Positions 21,070 to 31,334 of a DNA stretch of 64,000 nucleotides are shown in pieces. The notes under the pieces are model-generated. The model did no database searches and had not been told where the DNA came from. It was given only the letters and a program-made list of their open reading frames with translations. The translations under genes were made by a program, and so were the position numbers. How positions within the stretch are numbered: the stretch's first letter is position 1; each line of letters opens with the position of its first letter. The stretch is from Isoetes taiwanensis (Eukaryota; Streptophyta; Lycopodiopsida; Isoetales; Isoetaceae): the NCBI GenBank assembly GCA_021234155.1, contig JAJEKV010000004.1, positions 8,934,109-8,998,108 of the forward strand, written 5' to 3'.

Positions 21070-22620
21070 TGACGTTCCAACATAATATACGCCCCAAATA
21101 CGTATATTATACTGGCACGTCACACGTACTTGTCATCATGACAAGTACTAGCGAGACGTAAAGGGTTGCACCTAGGGGGCAAGGGTTGCATCTAGGGGGC
21201 AACCTCGTAAGTTGCATGTTTAATAAACATATACAACTATAAACCCCATGCCAAATGGCAAAACTCCATTTGGCCAATGTTAACCTAACCCTAAGGGTTT
21301 CTATATAAGGGCTTCCCCCTTAAACCCTAAACCCTTCTTCCTTTTTCGCAATTAGGGTTTTCAAGATCCATTCCGGCCAAGCCAGGACTCTAGTTCGCAT
21401 TGTCAGACGCTGAAAAGCCGCCCTTGCACAACAGATCTTCCAGCAGCAGCAGTCTTCAGCGGGATCAGAAGCATGGACGCATTCCGAGGATCTGGAGCAA
21501 GTCAGGCACCAGGTAAATAGTCATTCTATTGTGCAAAGCCGCCTTTTGGTTTGGCAATGAGCTGGTTTAGCATGTTAGTTCAGCCTTAGAGGCCTTATAG
21601 ATCCCAAGATCATAAGCCCTAACAAAAGAACCTAACTTTGGATGTTTAGATAGGTAGATTAGATGTTATTCTACAATTCAGTTCTTTGATGATTATGGTG
21701 TTCATTCTATGCTCTCCCGTGTATTGGGAAGGGGGGTAGAGACCCTAAAAGCCTTTGTAGCAGATGTTCCTAGATAGCCTCATTAATACCCAATTAATGC
21801 GGCCCGTGCACAAGAGCCCGCCTGGTTGTGAGTGGAGGGGCTAGACCGATGAAAAAGGGGGACTTGTCCCATCACTAATTGATCCCTCTGGTGTGTAAAG
21901 CCTACCAGGGATCTTAGTGGGCTAGGCTTAATGGTTTGCCACTGAGTGTGGGCAAGGCATGAGCTCGACACCTATGGGGTGATGCGTCACCTTCCACGAG
22001 GTTCAAGTCGAATAAGGGCAGTGGCCCTCTAGCCACCTGTGATGGGCATGCATGCCTCTGGAGGGGAGGTGACTCTCCTCCTGCCTCATCGGGACTGGGG
22101 AGATGCAACCCAGCAGTAGCCCTCTTGGCTATATACCCGGCAGGCTACGGTCCGGTCCCAATACTTTTCAACCTACTCTGCAAAGTGTGCACGGGAGGGG
22201 CGGATGGAGTGGACTACCCAACAGCCATGTTCTTATGCCAGCCCAATTCATTGCCACAACTCGGTCTGCATTGACTTCTGGAGGCCCAAGCCATCAGTCG
22301 ATCCCCTATGAGTCTGAGCCCTGGGTAGGATCTCCCCATGTTGATGCTATTGATGTTGTTGTATATGTGATGTTATGATGTGTTCACCCTTCGAGGTGAG
22401 CTTATTGATGTATTGATGTTATGTGCTCATGTTTATTCACGCTTCCGCAGCTAGGACGGCCCCGAAGGAAGACGGGCAAATGACCCATCCACTCTTCCTC
22501 ACTGGCCCAGTTCATGGGATTGGTGTCAGGTAGATGGCCCCTGCTAGTTTGACTACCAGGGGGATGAACTCCGCCTTCGGATACGATGGGAGCATCGTAG
22601 ACGAAGTAGGGGACGCCACA
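21070..22620 (+). repeat. 3' LTR of chromovirus (1551 bp)
   Basis: TGACGTTCC...GGGGACGCCACA, matching 8945-10243 but retaining about 250 bp that the 5' LTR has lost. Scattered substitutions elsewhere (for example cccgtgc versus ccgtgc contexts) show the copies have diverged modestly. Short minus-strand open frames inside the LTR are not genes. Confidence 0.9.
21473..21512 (+). other. Possible leader exon in LTR with splice donor
   Basis: ATGGACGCATTCCGAGG... encodes MDAFRGSGASQAP and runs straight into CAG|GTAAAT, a strong donor. It lies about 170 bp downstream of the LTR TATA. In the 5' LTR this segment is deleted. It could be a spliced leader that supplies the start codon to internal coding regions. 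Confidence 0.4.
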
Positions 22621-24312
22621 TCCCAGCATCACAAATAGAGCCCTACGACTGGCGATAGCTGGGAGCGGATCTCCTGTATGCCAGAATGGCATTCATACTG
22701 CCATTCTTCTACAATATAGTAGTTGGGGAATCGACTTCAACCAATGATTGTGTTCTTGGAGCTATGGAGCTGCAAAGAACTTGTTCTTCTGCAATATATC
22801 CGACAAGATTTGCAGTAGCTTCGACAAGCTTTGAGTTTTGCAGTAGATCCGGCAAGCTGTGAGCTTTGCAACAGGAAGTTTGGTTGCATTCCGACGAGCT
22901 ATAAACGCACATGGCTTTTTCAATGAGCTATGGATCTGGAAGATTGACGACATCCTAATATAACCCTAAAACATTACCGGTTGTTTATCTTCTAACCCAG
23001 AAACATTTATATGATGGGCAGAATGGATGCCCCGATTTCCATTCTGCATTATTGATACTGCCATAGCGGAATAGAAACGCACGCCAACAAAAATCGTAAC
23101 CCAACTTCTATATTCTATTAGAGAATATAGGGGTCTGTTTGCATCTTTTCTTCATGGCCATTGATATGCAAAATAGTCCTCTATTTATACCGCATCAATG
23201 GCCTGAGAATTCTTCAACAAAAATTGATGCGCGACTTTCAATGGCGCAAACAATATTTAATAAAACACAATGGTTTAAAATGCATATCAGATTATTCACA
23301 TTACGTTATCACATGACAATGGTTGAAGATTCATATCAAGTTATTTATATCACAGTGCTAGATATTTTTACAGTTAAGTTTTTGTACAGATAGCTGCCAT
23401 GACCGGAGTAGCCATAACCGAATCCAATCCAAGCTTGACACGCCAAGAATAAATCCCATGTTGGGTTCACTTGGCTTCACACATTTCAAAGACTTGCAAA
23501 TGGGGTTTCTTTGATCTTCATACTAATTACCAATACTTTCGTGCCCCTTCAACAATCCAAAATTCCAAACAGAAATAAAACCCTCGTCTCTTTTCCACTC
23601 AGTCTCTGTTGGTGGTCTGTTGGTGAAGATGAAAAATGCATCCATGGCTATGGAAATCTTGCACATCTTTCTAGCACATCCTCTCATGGCTTCTAGCACA
23701 TCCTCCTGTTGCTATCCATGCGTCTCCTCTTTCCCAGTTTTCAAAAACAACCAGCAAAACACTTACACCCAGCAAACACCCAACATCTCACAAAATCCTC
23801 TACTCTAACACCTTGTAAACCTTAATCTTAAATCGTGCATCCCTTCTCATCAACATTTTGCTATCAAAGAACGCCGAAACTAGCAGGAACAATGCTCACT
23901 GATACGCTCACCAACGCTGCTCCATCGCAAGGAAAGATCAAGCCCCACCCCTCCGATATGAAAACAGACGACAACATCGTGTCCATGTTCGTCAAGTTCC
24001 TAAAATTTGCTAGAGCTGTTTCTTTTTTTGAACCATTGGAATAACAGCTTTCCAAAACAACCTAAAATAGAAACACGATGTCTAAAACACATAAGCTGCT
24101 AAAACTGCCTCAAAAACACAATTTTAAATACAATACAGTACAAAAATCATATTTCGAACCATTGCGAGAATATTCTCACACAATACCGAACAAATTGTTG
24201 CAGTTTGGGCTTTTATGAAGTTTTGACCTAATTGCAAGGACATTTTCCGTAAGGTGGAAATTGCACAAAGCTTGTGTGGTTTAAGCATCCACGTCGTGGT
24301 GCGCATAGTATC
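22621..24312. other. Intergenic, upstream of FtsH
   Basis: No gene recognised. Around 22800-22875 a short phrase (ttgcagtag...cgacaagct...gagttttgcag) repeats imperfectly. 23.6-24.0 kb has several short frames without similarity. It contains the distal promoter region of the FtsH gene. Confidence 0.5.
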
Positions 24313-24318
24313 CACGTG
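24313..24318 (+). promoter_or_regulatory. G-box upstream of FtsH
   Basis: CACGTG, 110 bp before the start codon, within 'atccacgtgctcc'. A related ACGT core (cacgtcgtgg) lies 25 bp upstream. G-boxes are frequent in light-regulated plant promoters, which suits a thylakoid protease gene. No TATA box is clear, and the transcription start is unknown. Confidence 0.4.
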
Positions 24319-24427
24319 CTCCTCAATGCCACATGGCTGGTAATGGGTGGACGAAAGTAGCTCTTCCCTGATCATTCAATAACTAGGTAACAGGAGCAGT
24401 CCCTAGCAAATTCGGGCAGAACAAGCA

Positions 24428-26883
24428 ATGGCTGCGACCTTGAGCCCTGCTTCCGTTTCTACAGGCCTTACAAAGGAGCTCTCTGGACAGAAGCTCGCAT
24501 TTAAATCTTTCAGCATCTCCAAAACAGGTGTTGTCTGTAAAATTATAGCTTCTGGTAATAGTAATGCGAAACACAACAGACGGAGCATTCTTAAGATTGC
24601 CCTGGCTGCTGCAGGCTTGCCAGCCTTAATTTCCCAAAATGCTAAAGCCGAGGATGCCGGCGTTGCCTCCTCTAGGATGTCGTATTCTAGATTTTTGGAA
24701 TACCTTGACATGGATAGGGTAAAGAAGGTAGATTTATTTGAGAATGGCACAGTGGCAATTGTGGAAGCCGTATCTCCAGAGCTTGGAAATCGAATTCAAA
24801 GAGTCCGAGTTCAGCTGCCAGGGCTTGGTCAAGAACTGCTACAAAAATTTAGAGAGAAGAACATTGATTTTGCAGCTCACAATGCTCAAGAAGATGGTGG
24901 ATCAGTTTTTCTTAATTTAATAGGCAATCTTGCATTCCCTCTCTTGCTTGTAGGTGGTCTGTTCCTTTTGTCTCGGCGGTCTCAAGGAGGTGGCCCAGGA
25001 GGACCTGGAGGATTTCCTATGAATTTTGGACGATCAAAAGCTAAGTTCCAGATGGAACCTAACACAGGAGTTACATTCTCAGATGTTGCAGGGGTGGATG
25101 AAGCAAAGCAAGATTTTATGGAGGTTGTAGAATTTTTAAAGAGACCAGAGAAATTTACTACAGTTGGCGCAAGAATTCCTAAGGGGGTTTTGCTTGTAGG
25201 ACCTCCAGGGACAGGGAAGACCTTGTTAGCCAAGGCTATTGCTGGGGAAGCTGGAGTTCCTTTCTTCTCTATTTCAGGATCAGAATTTGTGGAGATGTTC
25301 GTGGGAGTAGGTGCCTCAAGGGTGAGAGATTTGTTCAAGAAAGCCAAAGAAAATGCCCCATGTATTGTGTTTGTTGATGAGATTGATGCTGTTGGAAGGC
25401 AAAGGGGCACTGGTATTGGTGGAGGAAATGACGAGAGGGAACAAACCCTAAATCAGCTTCTTACTGAAATGGATGGATTTGAAGGCAACACTGGTGTTAT
25501 AGTGGTTGCAGCAACCAACAGGGCAGATATTTTGGATTCAGCTTTATTAAGGCCTGGCAGATTTGATAGACAAGTATGTCGTGTTTAATGCATTATGATT
25601 GGGTTTCGTTTCTTTTCAAAATCTATATACAAGTCCTCATGTAATGCCATTCTTATGTGTGCATTTTTCCAGGTAACTGTAGATGTTCCTGATGTTAGAG
25701 GACGGAAGGAAATACTGAAAGTGCATGCTTCGAATAAAAAGTTTGATGAGGACGTCTCCTTAGAAGTGATAGCCATGAGAACCCCTGGCTTCAGTGGGGC
25801 TGATCTTGCAAATCTTTTGAATGAAGCTGCAATTTTAACTGGAAGACGTGGGAAATCAGCCATATCAGCAAAAGAAATAGATGATTCTATAGATAGGATT
25901 GTTGCAGGAATGGAAGGAACTGTTATGACTGATGGCAAAACAAAGAGCCTTGTGGCATACCATGAGGTTGGCCATGCTGTATGTGCGTAAGTAAAAATTG
26001 TTCATCCTTACACCCTTCTGCATTAAGTCTTATGTCTTGAAATCCTAAAATTTCATTATGATCATAGCTTGGTAAATTAGAGAGATGCAAGTAAACATGA
26101 AGTTAGTGGAAATGCTTTTTTACTGAAGTGCACCTTTGTTTATGGTTTTAGGACTTTGACACCAGGACATGATAAAGTGCAGAAGGTTACTTTAATTCCC
26201 AGGGGACAGGCAAGAGGATTAACTTGGTTCATACCTGGTGATGATCCTACTTTAATTTCAAAGCAACAGATATTTGCTCGGCTTGTAGGAGCTCTTGGTG
26301 GGAGGGCTGCAGAACAAGTCATTTTTGGTGAGCCAGAAGTCACGACTGGTGCAGCAAGTGATCTGCAACAGGTTACCTCGATGGCAAAACAGGTAAGGCA
26401 TATCCTTATGCAAACTGTTGTATATTTTGAACATATCTCAGCAGGAACAACTCCAATCTTTATATGTATTATTGTATTTTTGGACTTTTGACCAAGCAGA
26501 AGCTTCATCTAGCTTATGCATATTGTTCTCATGCCATGCAGATGGTTACTGTCTTTGGAATGTCAGAAATAGGACCATGGGCTTTGATGGATCAATCTCA
26601 ACAGAGCGGAGATGTCATAATGCGAATGATGGCCAGGAATTCGATGTCGGAGAAGCTTGCTGAAGATATTGACAGAGCAGTGAAAGACTTATCAGATAAA
26701 GCATATGAGATAGCACTTACTCATATTCGTGAAAATCGTGCCGCCATTGATAAGATTGTTGAGGTACTTCTGGAGAAAGAAACTATGACTGGGGATGAGT
26801 TTAGAGCAATTCTCTCAGAGTTCACCGATCTGCCTTCGACAAATCGTGCTGCTTTGGCACCTGCAACGCCTGTTCCTGTATAG
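24428..26883 (+). CDS. Chloroplast FtsH protease (FtsH2/FtsH8, VAR2 type)
   Basis: Four exons (24428-25573, 25673-25986, 26152-26392, 26542-26883) join in frame to 680 residues, close to the roughly 690 of plant FtsH2/8. Residues 1 to about 48 look like a stroma-targeting peptide. Residues 51-74 (RR, hydrophobic core, NAKA) resemble a twin-arginine thylakoid signal. One membrane helix spans about 162-181. The AAA ATPase has Walker A GPPGTGKT (258-265), Walker B IVFVDEID (313-320) and the second region of homology with RPGRFDR. Zinc ligands are in HEVGH (479-483). The product is a thylakoid ATP-dependent metalloprotease that degrades damaged photosystem II D1 protein as a type-B subunit of the hetero-hexamer. 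All key residues are present and no stops occur, so this is the functional host gene here. FtsH2 and FtsH8 cannot be separated by eye. Confidence 0.95.
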
Positions 26884-27518
26884 AGTTCTGTATCAATACT
26901 GCTTAAATAGATACTCAAACAGATTTCATTTGAATGTTGCAATTATAAACAAACGAATAGCCCCCTACCTTCATATGAATGTAACAATTACAGCACCCAG
27001 GAATAGGAAGCAGTCTAACTAAATACACTAAAGGTACTCGAGAAGATGTTAACAAGGATTAACCAACAGATCACAACATCCAATCATGCTCTTATCGCAA
27101 CCATAATAGCAAATATTAATCAGTTCAGCGAAATTAAGAACAAATTCCGAGACTAGACATCCTTTGTGCATAGTGAAAAGGGTAGGGTGCAAAGGGTAGG
27201 TTTATTGCATTCTTCTCTTGACGATGCAAAAGCAGGAGCCTATAGGGGGGAACTGATCTCATTTTGCCAGCTTAATTCCCTGTGGTAGTTTTTAATTTAT
27301 AAGCTTCCTATTGCAATAAGCGCTCCCATTATAAGAAACAGACGATGCAAAAGCAGGAGCCTAGAGGCAAATGGACTCAGTTTGGGAGCTTAATTTTGGG
27401 GGGAAGGAAGGCTCCGGCTATATACGCCAGACGGACACCATGGGAAAAGGACATCACATCTCTCCCTTCCGGGGGCACTGTCATATTAAGTAATAATCGT
27501 GGGGAAAATGCCTTCACC
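26884..27518. other. FtsH 3' region and spacer
   Basis: 3' untranslated sequence, then spacer. 'gacgatgcaaaagcaggagcct' occurs twice (about 27221 and 27342). No coding region recognised. Confidence 0.5.
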
Positions 27519-28318
27519 TGGCCAGGTGGTTTTGAAAAAAAAAAAACGAAAATCGTTTAAACGATTTTCAAAAGTCAGCGTCTCTCAGCGCTCTGTCAGC
27601 GATCACCTGGCCAGGTGATTTAAAAAAAAAAAAAAGGGAAAATTGCTAAGCGATTTTCGCCTGTCAGCGTCGGGAAGAAAAAAAAAAAAAAAAAAAAAAA
27701 TTAAAAATCGCTTAAGCGATTTTCGCCTGTGTAGATGACATGGCATGTTTGGTGATGATGTGGATGGTACATGGCATCTTTTGATGATGACATGTCACCA
27801 TGGAATGATGACATGTCACCATGTCACCATGGAATGATGACATGGCACCATGGAATGATGACATGTCACCTTATGTATCAAAATGACTTTTCTTAGGTCA
27901 AACATGGCGAAAAAAGGTTTTTATGGTAGATGACATGTGTATGCTGACGTGGCATGCTTGGTGATGATGTGGATGGTACATGGCATCTTTTGATGATGAC
28001 ATGTCACCATGGAATGATGACATGGCACCATGGACTGATGACATGGCACCATGGAATGATGAACTGATGACATGGCACCCGAAAATCGCTTAAGCGATTT
28101 TTTGGTCAAATTCGCTGCGCGTGCTTTCGGGCCTCGTCGCGGCGGTCGCGTCTGGGCGAGCCCTCGTCTTTCGGGCCTCGTGGTGGGGCAGGGCGGCTGC
28201 AGAGATGCACCGGTAGAAAAAATCGCTAAGCCGATTTTGTCTCCCGCGGCATTCCGGGAGGGGCCTTTTCGGCGTGAAAATCGGCTCCTCCCCAAAATCG
28301 TTTTAAGCGATTTTTGGT
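27519..28318. repeat. Cluster of palindromes and minisatellite-like repeats
   Basis: Perfect palindromes: CACCTGGCCAGGTG near 27519 and again near 27606, GAAAATCGTTTAAACGATTTTC (27548-27569) and AAAATCGCTTAAGCGATTTT (27704-27723 and 28082-28101). Imperfect relatives lie at about 27638, 28217 and 28292. Between them a phrase 'gatgacatgtcaccatggaa' is tandemly repeated (27728-28078), and a longer unit beginning 'tggtgatgatgtggatggta' occurs twice, 217 bp apart. Poly(A) runs at 27536, 27622 and 27678 accompany the palindromes. The GC-rich part after 28100 has open frames on both strands but low-complexity translations, so I call no gene. Confidence 0.75.
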
Positions 28319-28777
28319 ATGAGGACCCCGATTTGAGAGCCAAAAAGACCAGAAGGGGAGGGCGGCCGCCGAGGATCCGGGAACGCCGTTGAGGCGCGAC
28401 CGGATTCTGCAGAGGGGCTGGCAAGAATGCCTGACCCCTTCCTGTTTCACGCGTCAAGGCAAAATTTAACCGAATTCTATAGGTTTTTTATAGTGATTTG
28501 CCATTTTTGATTAGAATGGGTGCAGAAACTGCCGGAACAAGTGACGTGTATGAATACTTAGCAGGAACGAGCCACGAAATCTTAATAAATTTTAAATCTG
28601 CCAAAATCTCCACGGCTATGTCCGCGAACAGAAAACGTGTCCGCTTGTCTACTGTCCAAGTTTTGTCCTTATCTAATCTAGCTAAGTCTGCTTGCTTTTA
28701 TCTAATCTAGCTAAGTCTGCTTGCTTGTGTCAACTTCGCGTGAGGCAAAACCCAGAAAAAATAGGACTGAAAAAAAA
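28319..28777. other. No gene recognised
   Basis: Spacer with a 28-bp direct repeat ('ctaatctagctaagtctgcttgctt' at about 28673 and 28699). No coding region. Confidence 0.5.
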
Positions 28778-29648
28778 GGGAAATTTACCAAAATAACCCT
28801 AATTGTTGACTTAATTCCCAAAAAGCCCTTCGCATTTATGAAACTCCCAAAATGCCCTTAATTCTTCAAATAGCCCTTTGTAATTTAAAAATGGGAAATT
28901 TACCAAAATAACCTTAATTGTTGACTTAATTCCCAAAAAGCCCTTCGTATTTTTGAAATTCCCAAAATGCCCTTAATTCTTAAGTATTTTCCTAAATAGC
29001 CCTTTGTATTTTAAAAATCACCAAAAAAACACGTATTTACAATAGAGGATCATTTTCTAAGAGGAAGTGTTTCTTACAGATGACAATAATTTGAAAAATA
29101 AATTTCAAAAATCATTATGACAAAAATATGCAATAGAAATGTCAAATAGAATTTCCGCAATTGTCTTCATTATGCCCGACATTACCACAACGTGTGCACT
29201 TGTACGCACGCTTTTCTCTATCCATGTCTTCTGTCTTATCCCTGCTTTTAGGCCTGCTAGGAGGATGACATGTTGCAGGAGATAGCAATTCATTATTTTC
29301 AAGAAGTTCAATATTTGGAGGATAGATATGGACAGCATATAAATAACAAAATGAGCTCCACAAGTACCTAGATGGGTATAAAGCAGCTTCTCTACAAGAT
29401 GCCTACGAAACTTCTCCTTCAATATGATTTTTATAAAAGCATTAAGTTAGTTGTCTTTGATCATTTCTAGTATTAGAATGATAGGCTTATCTCTAGCTTT
29501 TGGTGATTTTTAAATTACAAAGGGCTATTTGGGAAAACACTTAAGAATTAAGGGCATTTTGGGAATTTCAAAAATACAAAGGGCTTTTTGGGAATTAAGT
29601 CAACAATTAAGGTTATTTTGGTAAATTTTCCAATGGGAAATTTCCCTT
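28778..29648. mobile_element. MULE-like foldback element with long inverted repeats
   Basis: 28893 to about 29029 (gggaaatttaccaaaataac...) is the reverse complement of about 29503-29630 at well over 90 percent over some 130 bp. An extra, tandem copy of the left arm lies at 28778-28890. The interior has a transposase-like CCHC remnant on the minus strand. Long inverted repeats plus a zinc knuckle fit a Mutator-like element deletion derivative. I could not define a 9-bp target duplication. Confidence 0.7.
29142..29363 (-). pseudogene. MULE transposase C-terminal zinc knuckle fragment
   Basis: Reads PPSRPKSRDKTEDM and then YKCTRCGNVGHNEDNCGNS, a CX2CX4HX4C knuckle preceded by a Pro/Arg/Lys-rich linker. 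This is the usual C-terminal end of MuDR/FAR1-type transposases. The catalytic DDE domain is absent, so only the tail is left between the inverted repeats. Confidence 0.6.
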
Positions 29649-31334
29649 ATGATAATTCTATAGCCCAGCTTATATAATTACCTTAGCATTATTTTTATTT
29701 GGCCCATACTGAATTAATACCCTTATGGCAATGAAAACCCTTAATACCCTTATGGCATAACATATTAACAGACCGCTCGCACAATCTTGGGGGAAGATTG
29801 AAAACTTTGAGGGCCGCTGGTTTTCAGATTGAAAGTTGAATTCTTAAGGATGCAAGGCAGATTCAACTGCGAGAAACAGATTATATTTAGGGAGAACAGA
29901 GCATTTCGCAGTGCAAGTGATGAATTTCAATGCAGGCTGCTTCTGCTCACTAGGGCTCTAGCACGATGTAGATGAAATGGGGGCATGGCCCATGGGCCCA
30001 ATTCGCAGACTACACAACAGGAGCCTTATTCCTCAACATGTATGACTCTTTCTTCTGTCTTTTTTTGGTTTGAGAGGCCTCAATTTACAGCTTAATTTCA
30101 TTAGTACAGCAAAATGTGGAGTTTGATCCTAGCTCCAAGTGCCCATGGGCATAGTATAGCACTAATTCGAAGGCGTTAAAACAAAGCCTTCATTGATTCT
30201 TAGAGCACAGCCCCAATTCGCAGTCCTCAGAGCCCTCCAAAATTAATTTGGTCTCTGGTCTGCAAACGCACTTCCCAGACAATGTTCTCAAAAAAGAAGG
30301 GCAAGAATTTTTTAAAGAGGATTGAACTTCTATAAATAGACGAGATCCTCATGGCTATGGTGAGCTGAAAACTTGAATTCGAAATAATGAGCAAACATTT
30401 CTAGGCTTTCCCAATAGATACATGCAGTGTTCTTGAGCCGAATCAAAATTGTAAAATTTTGTATCCATTGGGAGAGACACAATCAAAGTTGAAGGCAAAA
30501 CAATAGTTTTTGTGCAGTAAAAATGCCGGATTGCTTACAGGAAGAAATTGAGCTTTGGATTATTGTCACAAAGAGGGATTCATGTTGCAAAATTGTGTCC
30601 CACATCAAATTTAAATTTGATCATAGGACTTGGTGGTTGGAAGCCATTGAGGTAGCTTAGGATCAAACTTATAAGGCCCAATTCACCAGGTAAATGTTCT
30701 AAACAGGCAATTTCGACTAGACTTTAGCATACATCTTCAAAAGGTGACTTACTGGCATTGAAATTGGGCCACCAGCTAAGGATTCTGGCATCCATCTAAC
30801 TGTGGTATGCTCTCGATTTTAAATCTGTGTTCCTTGGCCATAGCTTAGTCAAACGTTCGCAACAGCTACAAGTCAAGCAAATTCTACTACTTAAATTAAG
30901 AGCAAGTTCTACAAACTTGTGTATCTGTCAAATTTATATCTCCTCTTCAATAAATGCAAATTTAATTGCACCAACATATAGGCTGTACATGCATCCTAGA
31001 GCAGCAAAATTCTTATCCCATCATGAGCACCTTGACTTTGGTGACAAAGTCATCCTCTTTCTCTATTTTTTCTCACAGTCTTCATCATCGCAGCTAATTT
31101 TTTTTTCCAGAATTCCCGTATAAACTAGAGCTTCTTAGGACAATCCGATTCTATAATCCATGCCACTATCTCATGTTTCAGATTGTTAACGAAGTCCACA
31201 CTCAAAACTTGGTTGAATGAAACCATTATTCGACATGCAAATTAAACATGCCAGGTACAAGTTAAACATTGCAATCTTTGATAAAGACTAGGTAATGAAA
31301 TACTTTTGTCTTACTTTTAATGATCTATTAACAG
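29649..31334. other. No gene recognised
   Basis: AT-rich DNA upstream of the Helitron exons, with no convincing frame. It may include the 5' end and promoter of the Helitron. No TC-start could be fixed. Confidence 0.4.

Larger units (their letters stand above)
8945..22620 (+). mobile_element. Chromovirus-type Ty3/gypsy retrotransposon, 13.7 kb, with unusual cargo
   Basis: Direct LTRs (8945-10243 and 21070-22620), an initiator-Met tRNA PBS at 10245, a purine tract before the 3' LTR, and integrase plus chromodomain define the element. Between PBS and integrase lie hairpin repeats, an auxilin exon, a minus-strand LINE fragment, an H3-like coding region and a second unknown coding region. Protease and reverse transcriptase are not visible: only the last residues of RNase H precede the integrase. 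As seen, it is a non-autonomous or internally rearranged member. It most likely contains at least one nested insertion (the LINE and gene-fragment block at about 10.8-14.9 kb). Confidence 0.85.

Noticed and set aside
27921-28457. Long minus-strand frame in the GC-rich palindrome region
   Set aside because: Translation is built from the nucleotide repeats (HHSMVPCHQSMVPC) and Arg/Pro-rich GC sequence. No domain, no splice context.
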